Shown here: positions 28,247-35,882 of the stretch, piece by piece | Numbering within the stretch: the stretch's first letter is position 1 | Layout of the letters: each line of letters starts with the position of its first letter | Source: Burkholderiales bacterium | GTDB lineage: Bacteria > Pseudomonadota > Gammaproteobacteria > Burkholderiales > SG8-39 | Assembly (NCBI GenBank): GCA_027493935.1 | Contig: JAOSJV010000012.1 | Location: 372,001 to 436,000, forward strand | Length of the DNA stretch: 64,000 nucleotides | Direction: 5' to 3' | The notes under the pieces: generated by a model | Told to the model about the DNA's origin: nothing | What the model saw: the letters and a program-made list of their open reading frames with translations, nothing else | Database searches by the model: none | Made by a program: the position numbers and the translations under genes

Positions 28247-28378
28247 ATGAAGCTCGGAATTTCCGGATTGTGGCGGAAGGGCCTGCCGATGATGCAGCGG
28301 CCGCTCGCGCGCGGCGCTGCGCTCAGCGCATGGAACCGCGACCCGGCGAAGCTCGCCGAGGCGCGCGCGCCGCAGTGA
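28247..28378 (+). pseudogene. N-terminal remnant of a 3-hydroxyisobutyrate dehydrogenase-like gene
   Basis: A 43-codon frame, MKLGISGLWRKGLPMM then ALSAWNRDPAKLAEARA and stop, aligns by eye with the N-terminus of beta-hydroxyacid dehydrogenases (consensus MKLGFIGLGxMGxPM ... WNRxPxK). The Rossmann glycine motif GLGxMG has become GLWRKG, and the remaining ~250 residues of the family are absent. It reads as a decayed gene start left beside the operator at 28148. It is too short to encode a working enzyme. Confidence 0.65.
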
Positions 28379-28411
28379 CGCGGCGGCGGTCGTCGCGCTC
28401 TGCCCGTAGCG

Positions 28412-28677
28412 CTACCCGCGGCGCGGCGCGCTGCGCTCCTCGTCGGGCGGCAGCGGCCGCGCGCCGGGCGGTGCCGCAGTCTTGTCGCGCAGCAGGTCGC
28501 CGAGAAGCATGAACGGCCCGGCGATCACCAGGGCGAGCAGCAGGCGCCAGCCGATCGCGAGCTCGGCGGCGAGCATCCAGACGCCGGCGGCCGCACCGAA
28601 GCCGACGAGCGCGAGGATCGCCGCGCCGAGCGGAAAACTGCGCGACGGGGCGATCGTGGAGGGGGTGCGTGGGGCAT
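28412..28677 (-). CDS. Small two-helix membrane protein, one frame break
   Basis: The clear reading frame SFPLGAAILALVGFGAAAGV then WMLAAELAIGWRLLLALVIAGP gives two hydrophobic helices, followed by a polar Pro/Glu/Arg tail ending DEERSAPRRG. No start codon exists in that frame. An ATG at 28675-28677 (MPHAPP) connects to it if one C is added to the C5 run at 28661-28665, giving about 89 aa. I do not recognise a family. It lies just downstream of the hydroxyacid dehydrogenase gene on the same strand. Confidence 0.55.
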
Positions 28678-28736
28678 GCGCGGGCCGTAGCGCGCATCAT
28701 CGCACGGCGGCGGCCGCGCGCCGCGCGCGCGACCGC

Positions 28737-29889
28737 TCAGGCGCGCTGCATGCAGCGTGCGTCGAGCGCAGCCACAGTGCGGCAGCCGAGCAGCGCCATC
28801 GTGCGCGTGAGCTCCTCGGCGAGCAGCCCGATCGCGTGCCGCGCGCCCGCCTCCCCGGCGGCCGCAACCCCGTACAGCGTCGCGCGGCCGACGAGCACGC
28901 CGCTCGCGCCGAGGGCACACGCCTTGGCGATGTGCGAGCCGCGCCGCACGCCGCCGTCCATCAGCACCGCGAGCCGTCCGGCGACCGCGCGCACCGCCTC
29001 GGGCAGTGCATCGAGCGGCGCCACCGTGCAGTCGAGCTGGCGGCCGCCGTGGTTCGAGACCACGATGGCGTCGGCGCCGACGGCGACCGCACGCTCGGCG
29101 TCCTCCCCCGGCGACGATGCCCTTCAGCACGAGCTTGCGCGGCCAGGCGTCGCGCAGGCGCTCGAGGTCTTCCCAGGTGACCGAGGGATCGAGCTGCGTC
29201 GCGATCATCGCGGCGAGGGTCTGCGTGCCCTGCTTGCCGCCGCCCCAGTCGGCCAGGTTCTCGATCGCCGGGATCCCGTGGGTGGCGACCTGCCACAGCC
29301 ACTTCGGGTGGCCGACGAGCTCGAGGAAGTTCACGAGCCGCGGGCGCACCGGCACCGTGAACCCGCTCCGCGCATCGCGCTCGCGCTTGCCGCCGACGGC
29401 GAGGTCGCCGGTGACCACGAGCGCCTCGAAGCCGGAGTCGCGCGCGCGCCGGACGAGCTTCATCGTGTAGTCGCGGTCGCGCAGGACGTAGAGCTGGTAC
29501 CACAGCCGCCCGCCCGCCTCGCGCGCGACGCGCTCGATCGAGCAGGTCGAAGGGGTGGCAAGCGTGAACGGCACGCCGCACGCCGCCGCCGCGCGCGCGA
29601 GCGCCACCTCGGCCCGCGGCCAAGCGAGGCCGGCGAGCCCGGTGGGCGCGATCGCGAGCGGCAGCCGGCTCGGCGCGCCGAGGAGATCGGTCGCCGTGTC
29701 GACCTGCGCGACGTCGACGAACACGCGGTGGCGCAGCTTCCAGCGGTCGAACGCGGCGCGGTTGTCGGCGAGCGCGACTTCGTCCTCGGCGCCGCCGTCG
29801 ATGAAGCCGAAGATCGGGCGCGGCAGCCGGCGCGCCGCGAGCCGGCGCAGATCGTCGACCGAGACGACGCGCGACCAGTCGATGCCCAC
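28737..29889 (-). CDS. FMN-dependent alpha-hydroxyacid dehydrogenase (LldD-like), one frame break
   Basis: TIM-barrel flavoenzyme oxidising L-lactate or another 2-hydroxyacid. GFIDGGAEDEVALADNRAAF and PLAIAPTGLAGLAWPRAE are at the N-terminal side; after the break, VSNHGGRQLDCT carries the catalytic His and Arg and VLMDGGVRRGSH the FMN phosphate site. The frame breaks in the C5 run at 29105-29109: removing one base gives GIVAGEDAERAVAVGADAIV across the join and about 383 aa, the usual length. It follows the PdxA-family gene by 24 bases on the same strand. Mandelate, glycolate and lactate are all possible substrates. Confidence 0.88.
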
Positions 29890-29913
29890 GCGCCCGCCCT
29901 CACGCGCCGGCGC

Positions 29914-30924
29914 TCACGCCGTGGACTCGGCGCGGCGCGGCGCGAGCGCGATCGCCTCGCGCAGCGCGGCAAGCATGCTGCGCTCGTCGGCGACGCCCTT
30001 GCCCGCGATGTCGAACGCGGTGCCGTGGTCGACCGAAGTGCGGACCACCGGCAGCCCGACGGTGACGTTGACGCCGTGCTCGACGCCCATCACCTTGACC
30101 GGGCCGTGCCCCTGGTCGTGGTACATCGCGACGACGACGTCGAAGTCGCCGCGCCCGGCACGGTAGAAGAGCGTGTCGGCGGGCAGCGGACCCTCGACGT
30201 TCCAGCCGCGCGCCCGGCAGGCAGCCACCGCCGGCGCGATCTTGGCCGCCTCTTCCCCGCGGCCGAACAGCCCGCCCTCGCCGGCGTGCGGGTTGATGCC
30301 GCACACGGCGATGCGCGGCTCGGCGATGCCGGCGCGCACGGCCACCATGCGGGCGCGCTCGATCGTGCGCTGGACGAGCGGCGGATCGATGCGCTCGATC
30401 GCCTCGACGAGACCCATATGCGTCGTCACGTGGATGACGCGCAGCTTCGGTGCGACCAGCATCAGCGACACCTCCGGCGTGCCGGTCAGGTGCGCGAGAA
30501 GCTCGGTGTGGCCCGGAAAGCGGTGGCCGGCGAGGTTGAGCGCCTCCTTGCTGATCGGCGCCGTGCAGATGGCGTCGACCGCACCGGCCGCTGCCAGTCG
30601 CGCCGCCCGTTCGATATAGCGGAACGCGGCCTCGCCGGCCGCCGCCGAGACCGCGCCGTACGGCAGTCCGGGCGGAACGAGTCCGAGATCAAGGCAATCG
30701 ACGACGCCGAACGCGTAGGCCCCGTCGGCGGGTCCACCGACCGCCGCGACGCGCAAAGGCACCCCGCAGAGCGCGATCGCCTGCTCGAGCCGCGCGGCAT
30801 CGCCCACGACCAGCGGGCGGCAGCGCGCGTAGACGTCCGCGTGGGCGAGCGCCTTGACCACCACCTCGGGTCCGACGCCGGCGGCGTCGCCCATGGTGAT
30901 CGCGATGATCGGTCGTCGGTCCAT
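29914..30924 (-). CDS. PdxA-family 4-phosphohydroxy-L-threonine-type dehydrogenase
   Basis: NAD-dependent, metal-requiring oxidative decarboxylase, 336 aa from the ATG at 30924. ITMGDAAGVGPEVVVKAL is at the N-terminus; metal-binding His residues lie in FPGHTELLA, HVTTHM and MYHDQGHGPVKV; GINPHAGEGGLFG is also conserved. Biosynthetic pdxA usually sits beside ksgA and surA, which are absent. Here it precedes a hydroxyacid dehydrogenase gene, so it may be the catabolic PdxA2 type acting on four-carbon sugar-acid phosphates (inference). Confidence 0.85.
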   Translation of the reverse strand: MDRRPIIAITMGDAAGVGPEVVVKALAHADVYARCRPLVVGDAARLEQAIALCGVPLRVAAVGGPADGAYAFGVVDCLDLGLVPPGLPYGAVSAAAGEAAFRYIERAARLAAAGAVDAICTAPISKEALNLAGHRFPGHTELLAHLTGTPEVSLMLVAPKLRVIHVTTHMGLVEAIERIDPPLVQRTIERARMVAVRAGIAEPRIAVCGINPHAGEGGLFGRGEEAAKIAPAVAACRARGWNVEGPLPADTLFYRAGRGDFDVVVAMYHDQGHGPVKVMGVEHGVNVTVGLPVVRTSVDHGTAFDIAGKGVADERSMLAALREAIALAPRRAESTA

Positions 30925-31018
30925 GGTCGTTCCCGAACGGCAATTATCGCAGGCGTCGACCGCCCACGCCGGTCCGGCGCCGCGCCTGGTCGCACCTGTC
31001 GGATAATTCGCGCAGGCC

Positions 31019-31604
31019 ATGGCGCATGATCGCTTCGCGCGCAAGCGCACGCTCCTCAACGTCCCGATGCCGGAGCGGATCCGGGACGCGTGTCTTGCCT
31101 ACCTCGAGCAAGGGCCGTGGAATCCGCGCTCGAGGGCGTACGCGCCGGTGGATCGCGAGGGCTTCGAGCCGCGCGCGGTGGGGGGCGGACTTCCTCGCCG
31201 AGGGCCTCGACTGGGAGGTGCGGCGCCTGCTCGGCATGCCCGACGACCTCTTCGTGTCCGAGACGCTGCTCGTCTACACCTCCTGCCTCGGGCGCCACGA
31301 CGACGCGCCGTGGGAAGGCGAAGTGTTCGCCTACTGGATGCTGCGCTCGGACGGACTCGGGCTGCAGGTGGGCGGCCAGACCACGCGCGCCGATCGGCCC
31401 GGCGACGTAATCGCATTCGACCCGATGCGCCGCCATGCGGTGCTGCCGGCCGGCCGGCGCGAGCTACGCGCGATCCACGCCGCCGACTGGGAGCGCCTGT
31501 GGTGCGGCATCAACTTCGTGATGCCGCGCGGGGAGTTCGACCGCTGGACGATGTGCCTCGCCGGCGTCGATCCGCTGGCTCGGCTTGGCGGCGGCGCCCG
31601 TTAG
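31019..31604 (+). CDS. Protein of unknown function, one frame break
   Basis: About 194 aa once one base of the G6 run at 31180-31185 is removed. The first frame reads MAHDRFARKRTLLNVPMPER, the second GADFLAEGLDWEVRRLLGMP, with VYTSCLGRHDDAPWEGEVFA and PRGEFDRWTMCLAGVDPL later. Aromatic and acidic, no signal peptide or membrane helix. I do not recognise the family. It is divergent from the PdxA-family gene, with GGATAAT (about 31002-31008) as a possible -10. Confidence 0.65.
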
Positions 31605-31897
31605 CGAACCGACCCCGGCGTTGGTCGTCGCCGCACCAGCGGGGATCCAGGAAGTTGTCCGTCGTGGGGACGACGGTTCGCACGCCGTTCGGCGAACTCT
31701 CCCGCAGCCGCGTGCGCGGGAATGGCGAACTTCTGCAACGCTTCGCGAACTGGAACCTATTTCCCACTGCGCATGGGGCCGCGAAAGAAGGGACGTATAC
31801 GGGCCGGGTCGGAAGGGAAGGATCCAACCTCTTCCCTCGGACCGCTTGTCCGTACGACCCGGGTTCGGAACGAAGCGCGGCCGCGTTGCGATAGCGT
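31605..31897. other. Convergent intergenic region with imperfect hairpins
   Basis: No coding signal. Contains CCCGCAGCCGCGTGCGCGGG (about 31699-31718) and an imperfect inverted pair, GGTCGGAAGGGAAGG with CCTCTTCCCTCGGACC (about 31806-31844). These may terminate transcription from both sides, since both flanking genes end here. Confidence 0.45.
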
Positions 31898-32110
31898 CTA
31901 GCCTTCTTCCTCCTCGTCCTTGCCCGCCTCCTCGTCCTCCTCGGCGGCGGCGGCGTCCTCGCGCACGCGGGCTTCCAGGTAGCTCTCGAACTCGTCGATG
32001 TCGGCGTACTCGTCGATGAAGTCCTGCAGCACCTCGATGACGGCGGCGTCGTCCCAGCCGCACTCCTCGGCGGCGTCCTGGACGAGGGATTCGATCGATT
32101 TGCTCGGCAT
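31898..32110 (-). CDS. Small acidic protein of unknown function
   Basis: 70 residues, beginning MPSKSIESLVQDAAEECGWD and ending in a Glu/Asp/Ala-rich tail (AAAAEEDEEAGKDEEEEG). The N-terminal 45 residues look helical and folded, and the tail is disordered and strongly negative. No family recognised. Codon-position bias and the clean ATG support a real gene. Confidence 0.6.
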   Translation of the reverse strand: MPSKSIESLVQDAAEECGWDDAAVIEVLQDFIDEYADIDEFESYLEARVREDAAAAEEDEEAGKDEEEEG

Positions 32111-32438
32111 AATGTGTGTCGCAAACTCCGCCTGGACGGTCCGCGAAGGCTAGCACGCGTGCGGCGCGGATTCCACCGCCCGGCGCCCGGGTCGGTCGAT
32201 GTGCCTGCGCAGGAACGCGACCGGGCGCTCGCCTGCGAGCCGGGCCGGATCGGCGCGTCCCGACCCGCCCTCGTCGCAGTTCAGGACGTGGCCGGCGCCC
32301 GCGTCGACATGGCTCTCGGTTGGCCACCGCGCCCCGCGAACGCGGCGCGCGGCGCCGGCTGCAAGGTCCGGCGAGCAGCCGACCGGCAGCAGCCGCACGG
32401 TGCCAGCCGGTCGGTGCGCAGACGCGGGCGGCGGCGGA
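32111..32438. other. Long gap containing a dienelactone hydrolase remnant
   Basis: Apart from the remnant at 32190-32318, no intact gene was seen here. The start of the acidic-protein gene is at its left edge, with ATAATG-type sequence at 32108-32113 that could form part of a -10. Confidence 0.4.
32190..32318 (-). pseudogene. C-terminal remnant of a dienelactone hydrolase-like gene
   Basis: Read leftward, this gives HVDAGAGHVLNCDEGGSG followed by ADPARLAGERPVAFLRRHID, matching by eye the C-terminus of dienelactone hydrolases (consensus VYPGAGHGFNCD ... A..LA.ERTLAFLRRHL), including the catalytic His of GxGHGF. No start, nucleophile Cys/Ser region or upstream fold was found in the same frame, so only a fragment remains. 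Confidence 0.55.
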
Positions 32439-32894
32439 TCAGGCCGCCGCGAGGCCGTCGCCGGGGTCGCTGCCGCCGCGATCCTTGAGCGAGGCCTTGC
32501 GCCAGCGCACGCCGCATTCCCGCTCGGTCGTGCGGTAGGCGCTGCGCGCCTCCTCGACCTCGACCGCGGTCTCGCAGCCAAGCAGCTCTCCGGTCGGGGT
32601 GATCACGACCGCGACGCAGTTGTGGACGTCGAACATCACGAAGATGCCGAGCGACTTCAGCGTCTCGCGCGAGAGCATCACCGTGACCAGGCGCTGCTGC
32701 TCGACGGCCTTGGCGAGATCGACCAGCGTGTCGCTCGTGCGCGCGGCGATGTTGAGGCCGAGGAAGTTTCGCACGTGCTGGGCGCCGTCCTCGCTCAGGC
32801 GGAAGAGGTAGCGCATCCCGTACGGGCAGGCGCGGCCGGTGACGAGATCGAGCCCGTATAGGCGGAAATCACGGATCCTCCGGATGGCGAACAT
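32439..32894 (-). CDS. Protein of unknown function
   Basis: 151 aa. N-terminus MFAIRRIRDFRLYGLDLVTG, then LFRLSEDGAQHVRNFLGLNI and VMFDVHNCVAVVITPTGELLG; Cys residues in RACPYG, VHNC, LLGCE and RECG. No signal peptide or membrane span. I cannot assign a family. It is divergent from the DMT exporter, and a perfect 33-base palindrome lies between the two starts. Confidence 0.6.
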   Translation of the reverse strand: MFAIRRIRDFRLYGLDLVTGRACPYGMRYLFRLSEDGAQHVRNFLGLNIAARTSDTLVDLAKAVEQQRLVTVMLSRETLKSLGIFVMFDVHNCVAVVITPTGELLGCETAVEVEEARSAYRTTERECGVRWRKASLKDRGGSDPGDGLAAA

Positions 32895-32928
32895 GACGGT
32901 GCGATGGGCGGCTGTCCGCCCATGTTAA

Positions 32929-32961
32929 CGCAACGGCCGCGCGCGGCGCGCGGCCGTTGCG
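32929..32961. promoter_or_regulatory. Perfect 16-bp inverted repeat between divergent genes
   Basis: Arms CGCAACGGCCGCGCGC (32929-32944) and GCGCGCGGCCGTTGCG (32946-32961) are perfectly complementary around a single G. It lies 35 bases upstream of the leftward gene start and about 112 bases upstream of the DMT start, so it is placed as an operator or cruciform rather than a terminator. Confidence 0.6.
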
Positions 32962-33073
32962 GCGTCGACCGGTCACATTTCCTCCGCGGCGCCGCTGCGC
33001 GCCAGTTGTGGTTCGGCCGCGGCGGCGCTACCGTAGCGCCCGGTGGCACGGCCGGGGAGCGGCGTGCGTGGAG

Positions 33074-33919
33074 ATGTCCTGGACCGTGTTTGCGCTTGTC
33101 CTGCTCGCGGCCCTGCTGCACGCGAGCTGGAACGCGCTCGTCAAACGCGGGCGCGACAAGCGGCTCGACACGGTCGCGATTGTGGCCGGGGCGGCCGCGA
33201 TCGCGCTCCTCGTTCTGCCGACGCTGCCGGCGCCTGCGGCGGCGAGCTGGCCTTACCTCGCCGGATCCGCGGCGATTCACGTCGTCTACTTCGCCGGCGT
33301 CGTCGCATCCTATCGCGCTGGCGATCTCGGCCTGGTGTACCCGGTGATGCGCGGCTTGGCGCCGGTGCTCGTCGGGATCGGCGGCGCGGCGGTGGTCGGG
33401 GAGACGCTCGCGCTGGCGGGCTGGGCGGGCATCGCGCTGGTGAGCGCGGGCGTCCTGGTGCTCGCCTGGCCGCGCGCTGCGCCGGGCGGTGCCTCGACCG
33501 CCCGCGCGCTCGCCTATGCGCTCGGCACCGCGGTCCTGATAGCGCTGTACACCATCATCGACGGCCTCGGCGCGCGACTGTCCGGTTCGCCGGGCGCCTA
33601 CGTGCTCTGGATGCTGCTCGGCACCGGCGCGGCGATGACCGCCTACGCGCTCGCCCGCGACGGACGCGTCGTTGCGGCGCACCTGCGCGGCGCCTGGGGC
33701 CTCGCCGCCGGCGGCGGCGCGATGCTCGCTGCGGCCTACGGCCTCGTGCTGTGGGCGATGACCGCGGCGCCGATCGCGCTCGTCGCCGCGCTGCGCGAGT
33801 CCTCGGTCATCCTTGCCGCGCTGATCGGCACGGTGCTGCTCGGCGAGCCGTTCGGCCGGCGTCGGCTGCTCGGCGCCGCGCTGGTGGCCGCGGGCGCCGC
33901 AGCGCTGAAGTTGGGCTGA
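33074..33919 (+). CDS. EamA/DMT-family transporter
   Basis: Inner-membrane metabolite exporter of about 281 aa with two five-helix EamA repeats. The N-terminal helix ends in ALLHASWNALVK, typical of the family, and the C-terminal half has ALRESSVILAALIGTVLLGE. Start ATG at 33074; a GTG two codons upstream is an alternative. Substrate unknown. The stop lies 4 bases from the convergent kinase-receiver gene. Confidence 0.85.
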   Translation: MSWTVFALVLLAALLHASWNALVKRGRDKRLDTVAIVAGAAAIALLVLPTLPAPAAASWPYLAGSAAIHVVYFAGVVASYRAGDLGLVYPVMRGLAPVLVGIGGAAVVGETLALAGWAGIALVSAGVLVLAWPRAAPGGASTARALAYALGTAVLIALYTIIDGLGARLSGSPGAYVLWMLLGTGAAMTAYALARDGRVVAAHLRGAWGLAAGGGAMLAAAYGLVLWAMTAAPIALVAALRESSVILAALIGTVLLGEPFGRRRLLGAALVAAGAAALKLG

Positions 33920-33923
33920 ATGC

Positions 33924-35882
33924 TCAGCCCTTGAAAGCGGCAGCGACGCGGCTGCCGACCGCGCGCAGCGCTTCGGTGATCGAACGCATGAGCGTCGCGT
34001 CGCCGGACTGCGCCTCGGCTGTCTTCTTCGGCCGCTCGGTGCGCATCAGCGCCGGCGCCTGCTTGAAGCTGTGGTAACGCTCGAGCGCCGCCACGATGTG
34101 GCTCTGCAACAGGGTGAGATTCACCGGCTTGTTGACGAAGCGGAAAATGCGTGCCTCGTTGATCAGGCTGATGATCAGCTCGGAGTCCGACGCCTTGGTC
34201 GCCACGATCACCAGCGTCCCGGGGTGCTCGCGCTTGAGCACCTTGAAGAGCACCGTGTTGTCCACGCGCCGCGACTCGAGGTCGGCGACGAGCACCGCCA
34301 CCTCCCGCTCGGCGAAGATGCGCAGCGCCTCGTCGATGTCGACCGCGTGCTCGACGCGGGCGAGATCGCCGGCCATCTCGCGCGTGGCGCGCGCGAGCGC
34401 CGGATCGTCGAGCACCACCACGGTCAGATCGTCGTCGCCCGTCGCTGTGGCGCGCGGCGGCGGACTCGCCTCGAGCGCGATCGCGATCGTCACCGCTTCG
34501 CCCACCGTGGACATCAGGTCCTCCTGGTTCCACGGCTTGTGGATGAACCGGTAGACCTCGCCGTCGTTGACCGAGCCCACGATCGCCGCGAGGTCCGAGT
34601 AGCCGGTGAGCAGTATGCGGACCGTGTTCGGCGCGACCGCCTTGACCTCGCGCAGCAGGTCGACGCCGAGCATCCCGGGCATGCGCTGATCGCTCACCAC
34701 CACGTGGAACCGCTCGCGGCGTACCATGCCGAGCGCCTGCTCGCCGCCGGTCGCGGTGACGACCCGGTAGTTGTCCTTGAAGAGCGCGCGCAGCGCGTTC
34801 ACCACCCGCTCCTCGTCGTCGACGAAGAGCAGCGCCGGACGCCGGGTCGCCACGACCGGCGCCGTGGGCACGGGCCCGGCGGCGGTGCCTGCATCCTCCG
34901 CCTGGCCGTCCGGGGCGCCGCCCTGCGCGTCGAGCCGAGCACCGAGCACCCGACGCAGCGCGGCCGCCTTGCCGGAGATCGTGCCGCCGTCGGCGACGCT
35001 GCTGTCGAGCGGGTTCGTGTCCTCGCCGTTCTGCTCCACGGCGAGCTGCTGCGAGACGCGCCCGCGGCTCTCGAAGGCCTGCAGCAGCGCCGCGGCGAAC
35101 TGCCTGGCGTTGGGGTAGCGCTGCGCCGGCTCCTTGGCGAGCGCGCGAATCAGGACCGCGTCGATCTCGCGCGGCAGCCGCGGCTCCAGGCTGGAGGGCG
35201 GCGGCGGCATGTCCTCGAGGATCTTCTTCATGAGCGGCGCGCCCTGGCCGTCGAACGGCCGGCGCCCGGTCAGCACCTCGTAGACGATGACCGCCGCGGA
35301 GTAGATGTCGCTCCGCTCGTCAGCGACGCCGCTGAACTGCTCGGGCGCCATGTAGAACGGCGTACCGAGCACCTCGCCCATCTTGGTGAGGTGCGATGTC
35401 TCGAGCCGCGCAATGCCGAAGTCGCTGATCTTGGCGACGCCCATGTCGCTGATCAGCACGTTCGCCGGCTTGATGTCGCGATGGACCACACCCTGCATGT
35501 GCGAGTATTCGAGCCCGTCGAGCAGGTGGATCAGGATCTCGGGAAACTCCTTCAGCTCCGGCCGGTAGCCGGAGCGGATGTGCTCGCGCAGCGCGCGCCC
35601 GCTCACCAGCTCCATCGCGATGAACGCGCACTCGTCGTCCTCGCCGTACTCGTAGATCGCGACGATGTTGGGGTGGTGCAGCTTGCCGACCGCCTGCGCC
35701 TCGCGCTTGAAGCGCTCCAGCACCGCCGCGCTGTCGGCCGCGTCGAGGTCGGCCTTGCGGATCACCTTCAGGGCGACGTAGCGCTGGATCACCGGGTCGT
35801 AGCCCCGGTACACGACGCCCATCGCACCCTTGCCGAGCTCGCCCACGAGCTCGTACTTGCCGATCCGGGCGACGGCGCTCAT
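33924..35882 (-). CDS. Ser/Thr kinase fused to two response-regulator receiver domains
   Basis: 652 aa, cytoplasmic. Kinase domain at residues ~8-270: GELGKGAMGVVYRGYD, VALKVIRK, VVHRDIKPANVLI, DFGIARL, GTPFYMAPEQF. A Gln/Glu linker follows. Receiver 1 at ~335-450 has the DDEE acidic pocket, the phospho-acceptor Asp in VVSDQRMPGM, and the Lys in FIHKPWN. Receiver 2 at ~465-585 keeps Asp (VADLES) and Lys (FVNKPVN) but has a weaker acidic pocket (LDDPAL). The start overlaps the histidine kinase stop (ATGA). The likely design is that phosphotransfer from the histidine kinase controls the Ser/Thr kinase. Confidence 0.88.
   Translation of the reverse strand: MSAVARIGKYELVGELGKGAMGVVYRGYDPVIQRYVALKVIRKADLDAADSAAVLERFKREAQAVGKLHHPNIVAIYEYGEDDECAFIAMELVSGRALREHIRSGYRPELKEFPEILIHLLDGLEYSHMQGVVHRDIKPANVLISDMGVAKISDFGIARLETSHLTKMGEVLGTPFYMAPEQFSGVADERSDIYSAAVIVYEVLTGRRPFDGQGAPLMKKILEDMPPPPSSLEPRLPREIDAVLIRALAKEPAQRYPNARQFAAALLQAFESRGRVSQQLAVEQNGEDTNPLDSSVADGGTISGKAAALRRVLGARLDAQGGAPDGQAEDAGTAAGPVPTAPVVATRRPALLFVDDEERVVNALRALFKDNYRVVTATGGEQALGMVRRERFHVVVSDQRMPGMLGVDLLREVKAVAPNTVRILLTGYSDLAAIVGSVNDGEVYRFIHKPWNQEDLMSTVGEAVTIAIALEASPPPRATATGDDDLTVVVLDDPALARATREMAGDLARVEHAVDIDEALRIFAEREVAVLVADLESRRVDNTVLFKVLKREHPGTLVIVATKASDSELIISLINEARIFRFVNKPVNLTLLQSHIVAALERYHSFKQAPALMRTERPKKTAEAQSGDATLMRSITEALRAVGSRVAAAFKG

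Noticed and set aside
29914..30924. Naming the gene pdxA outright
   Set aside because: The usual biosynthetic neighbours (ksgA, surA) are missing and the context is catabolic, so a PdxA2-like role is equally likely.
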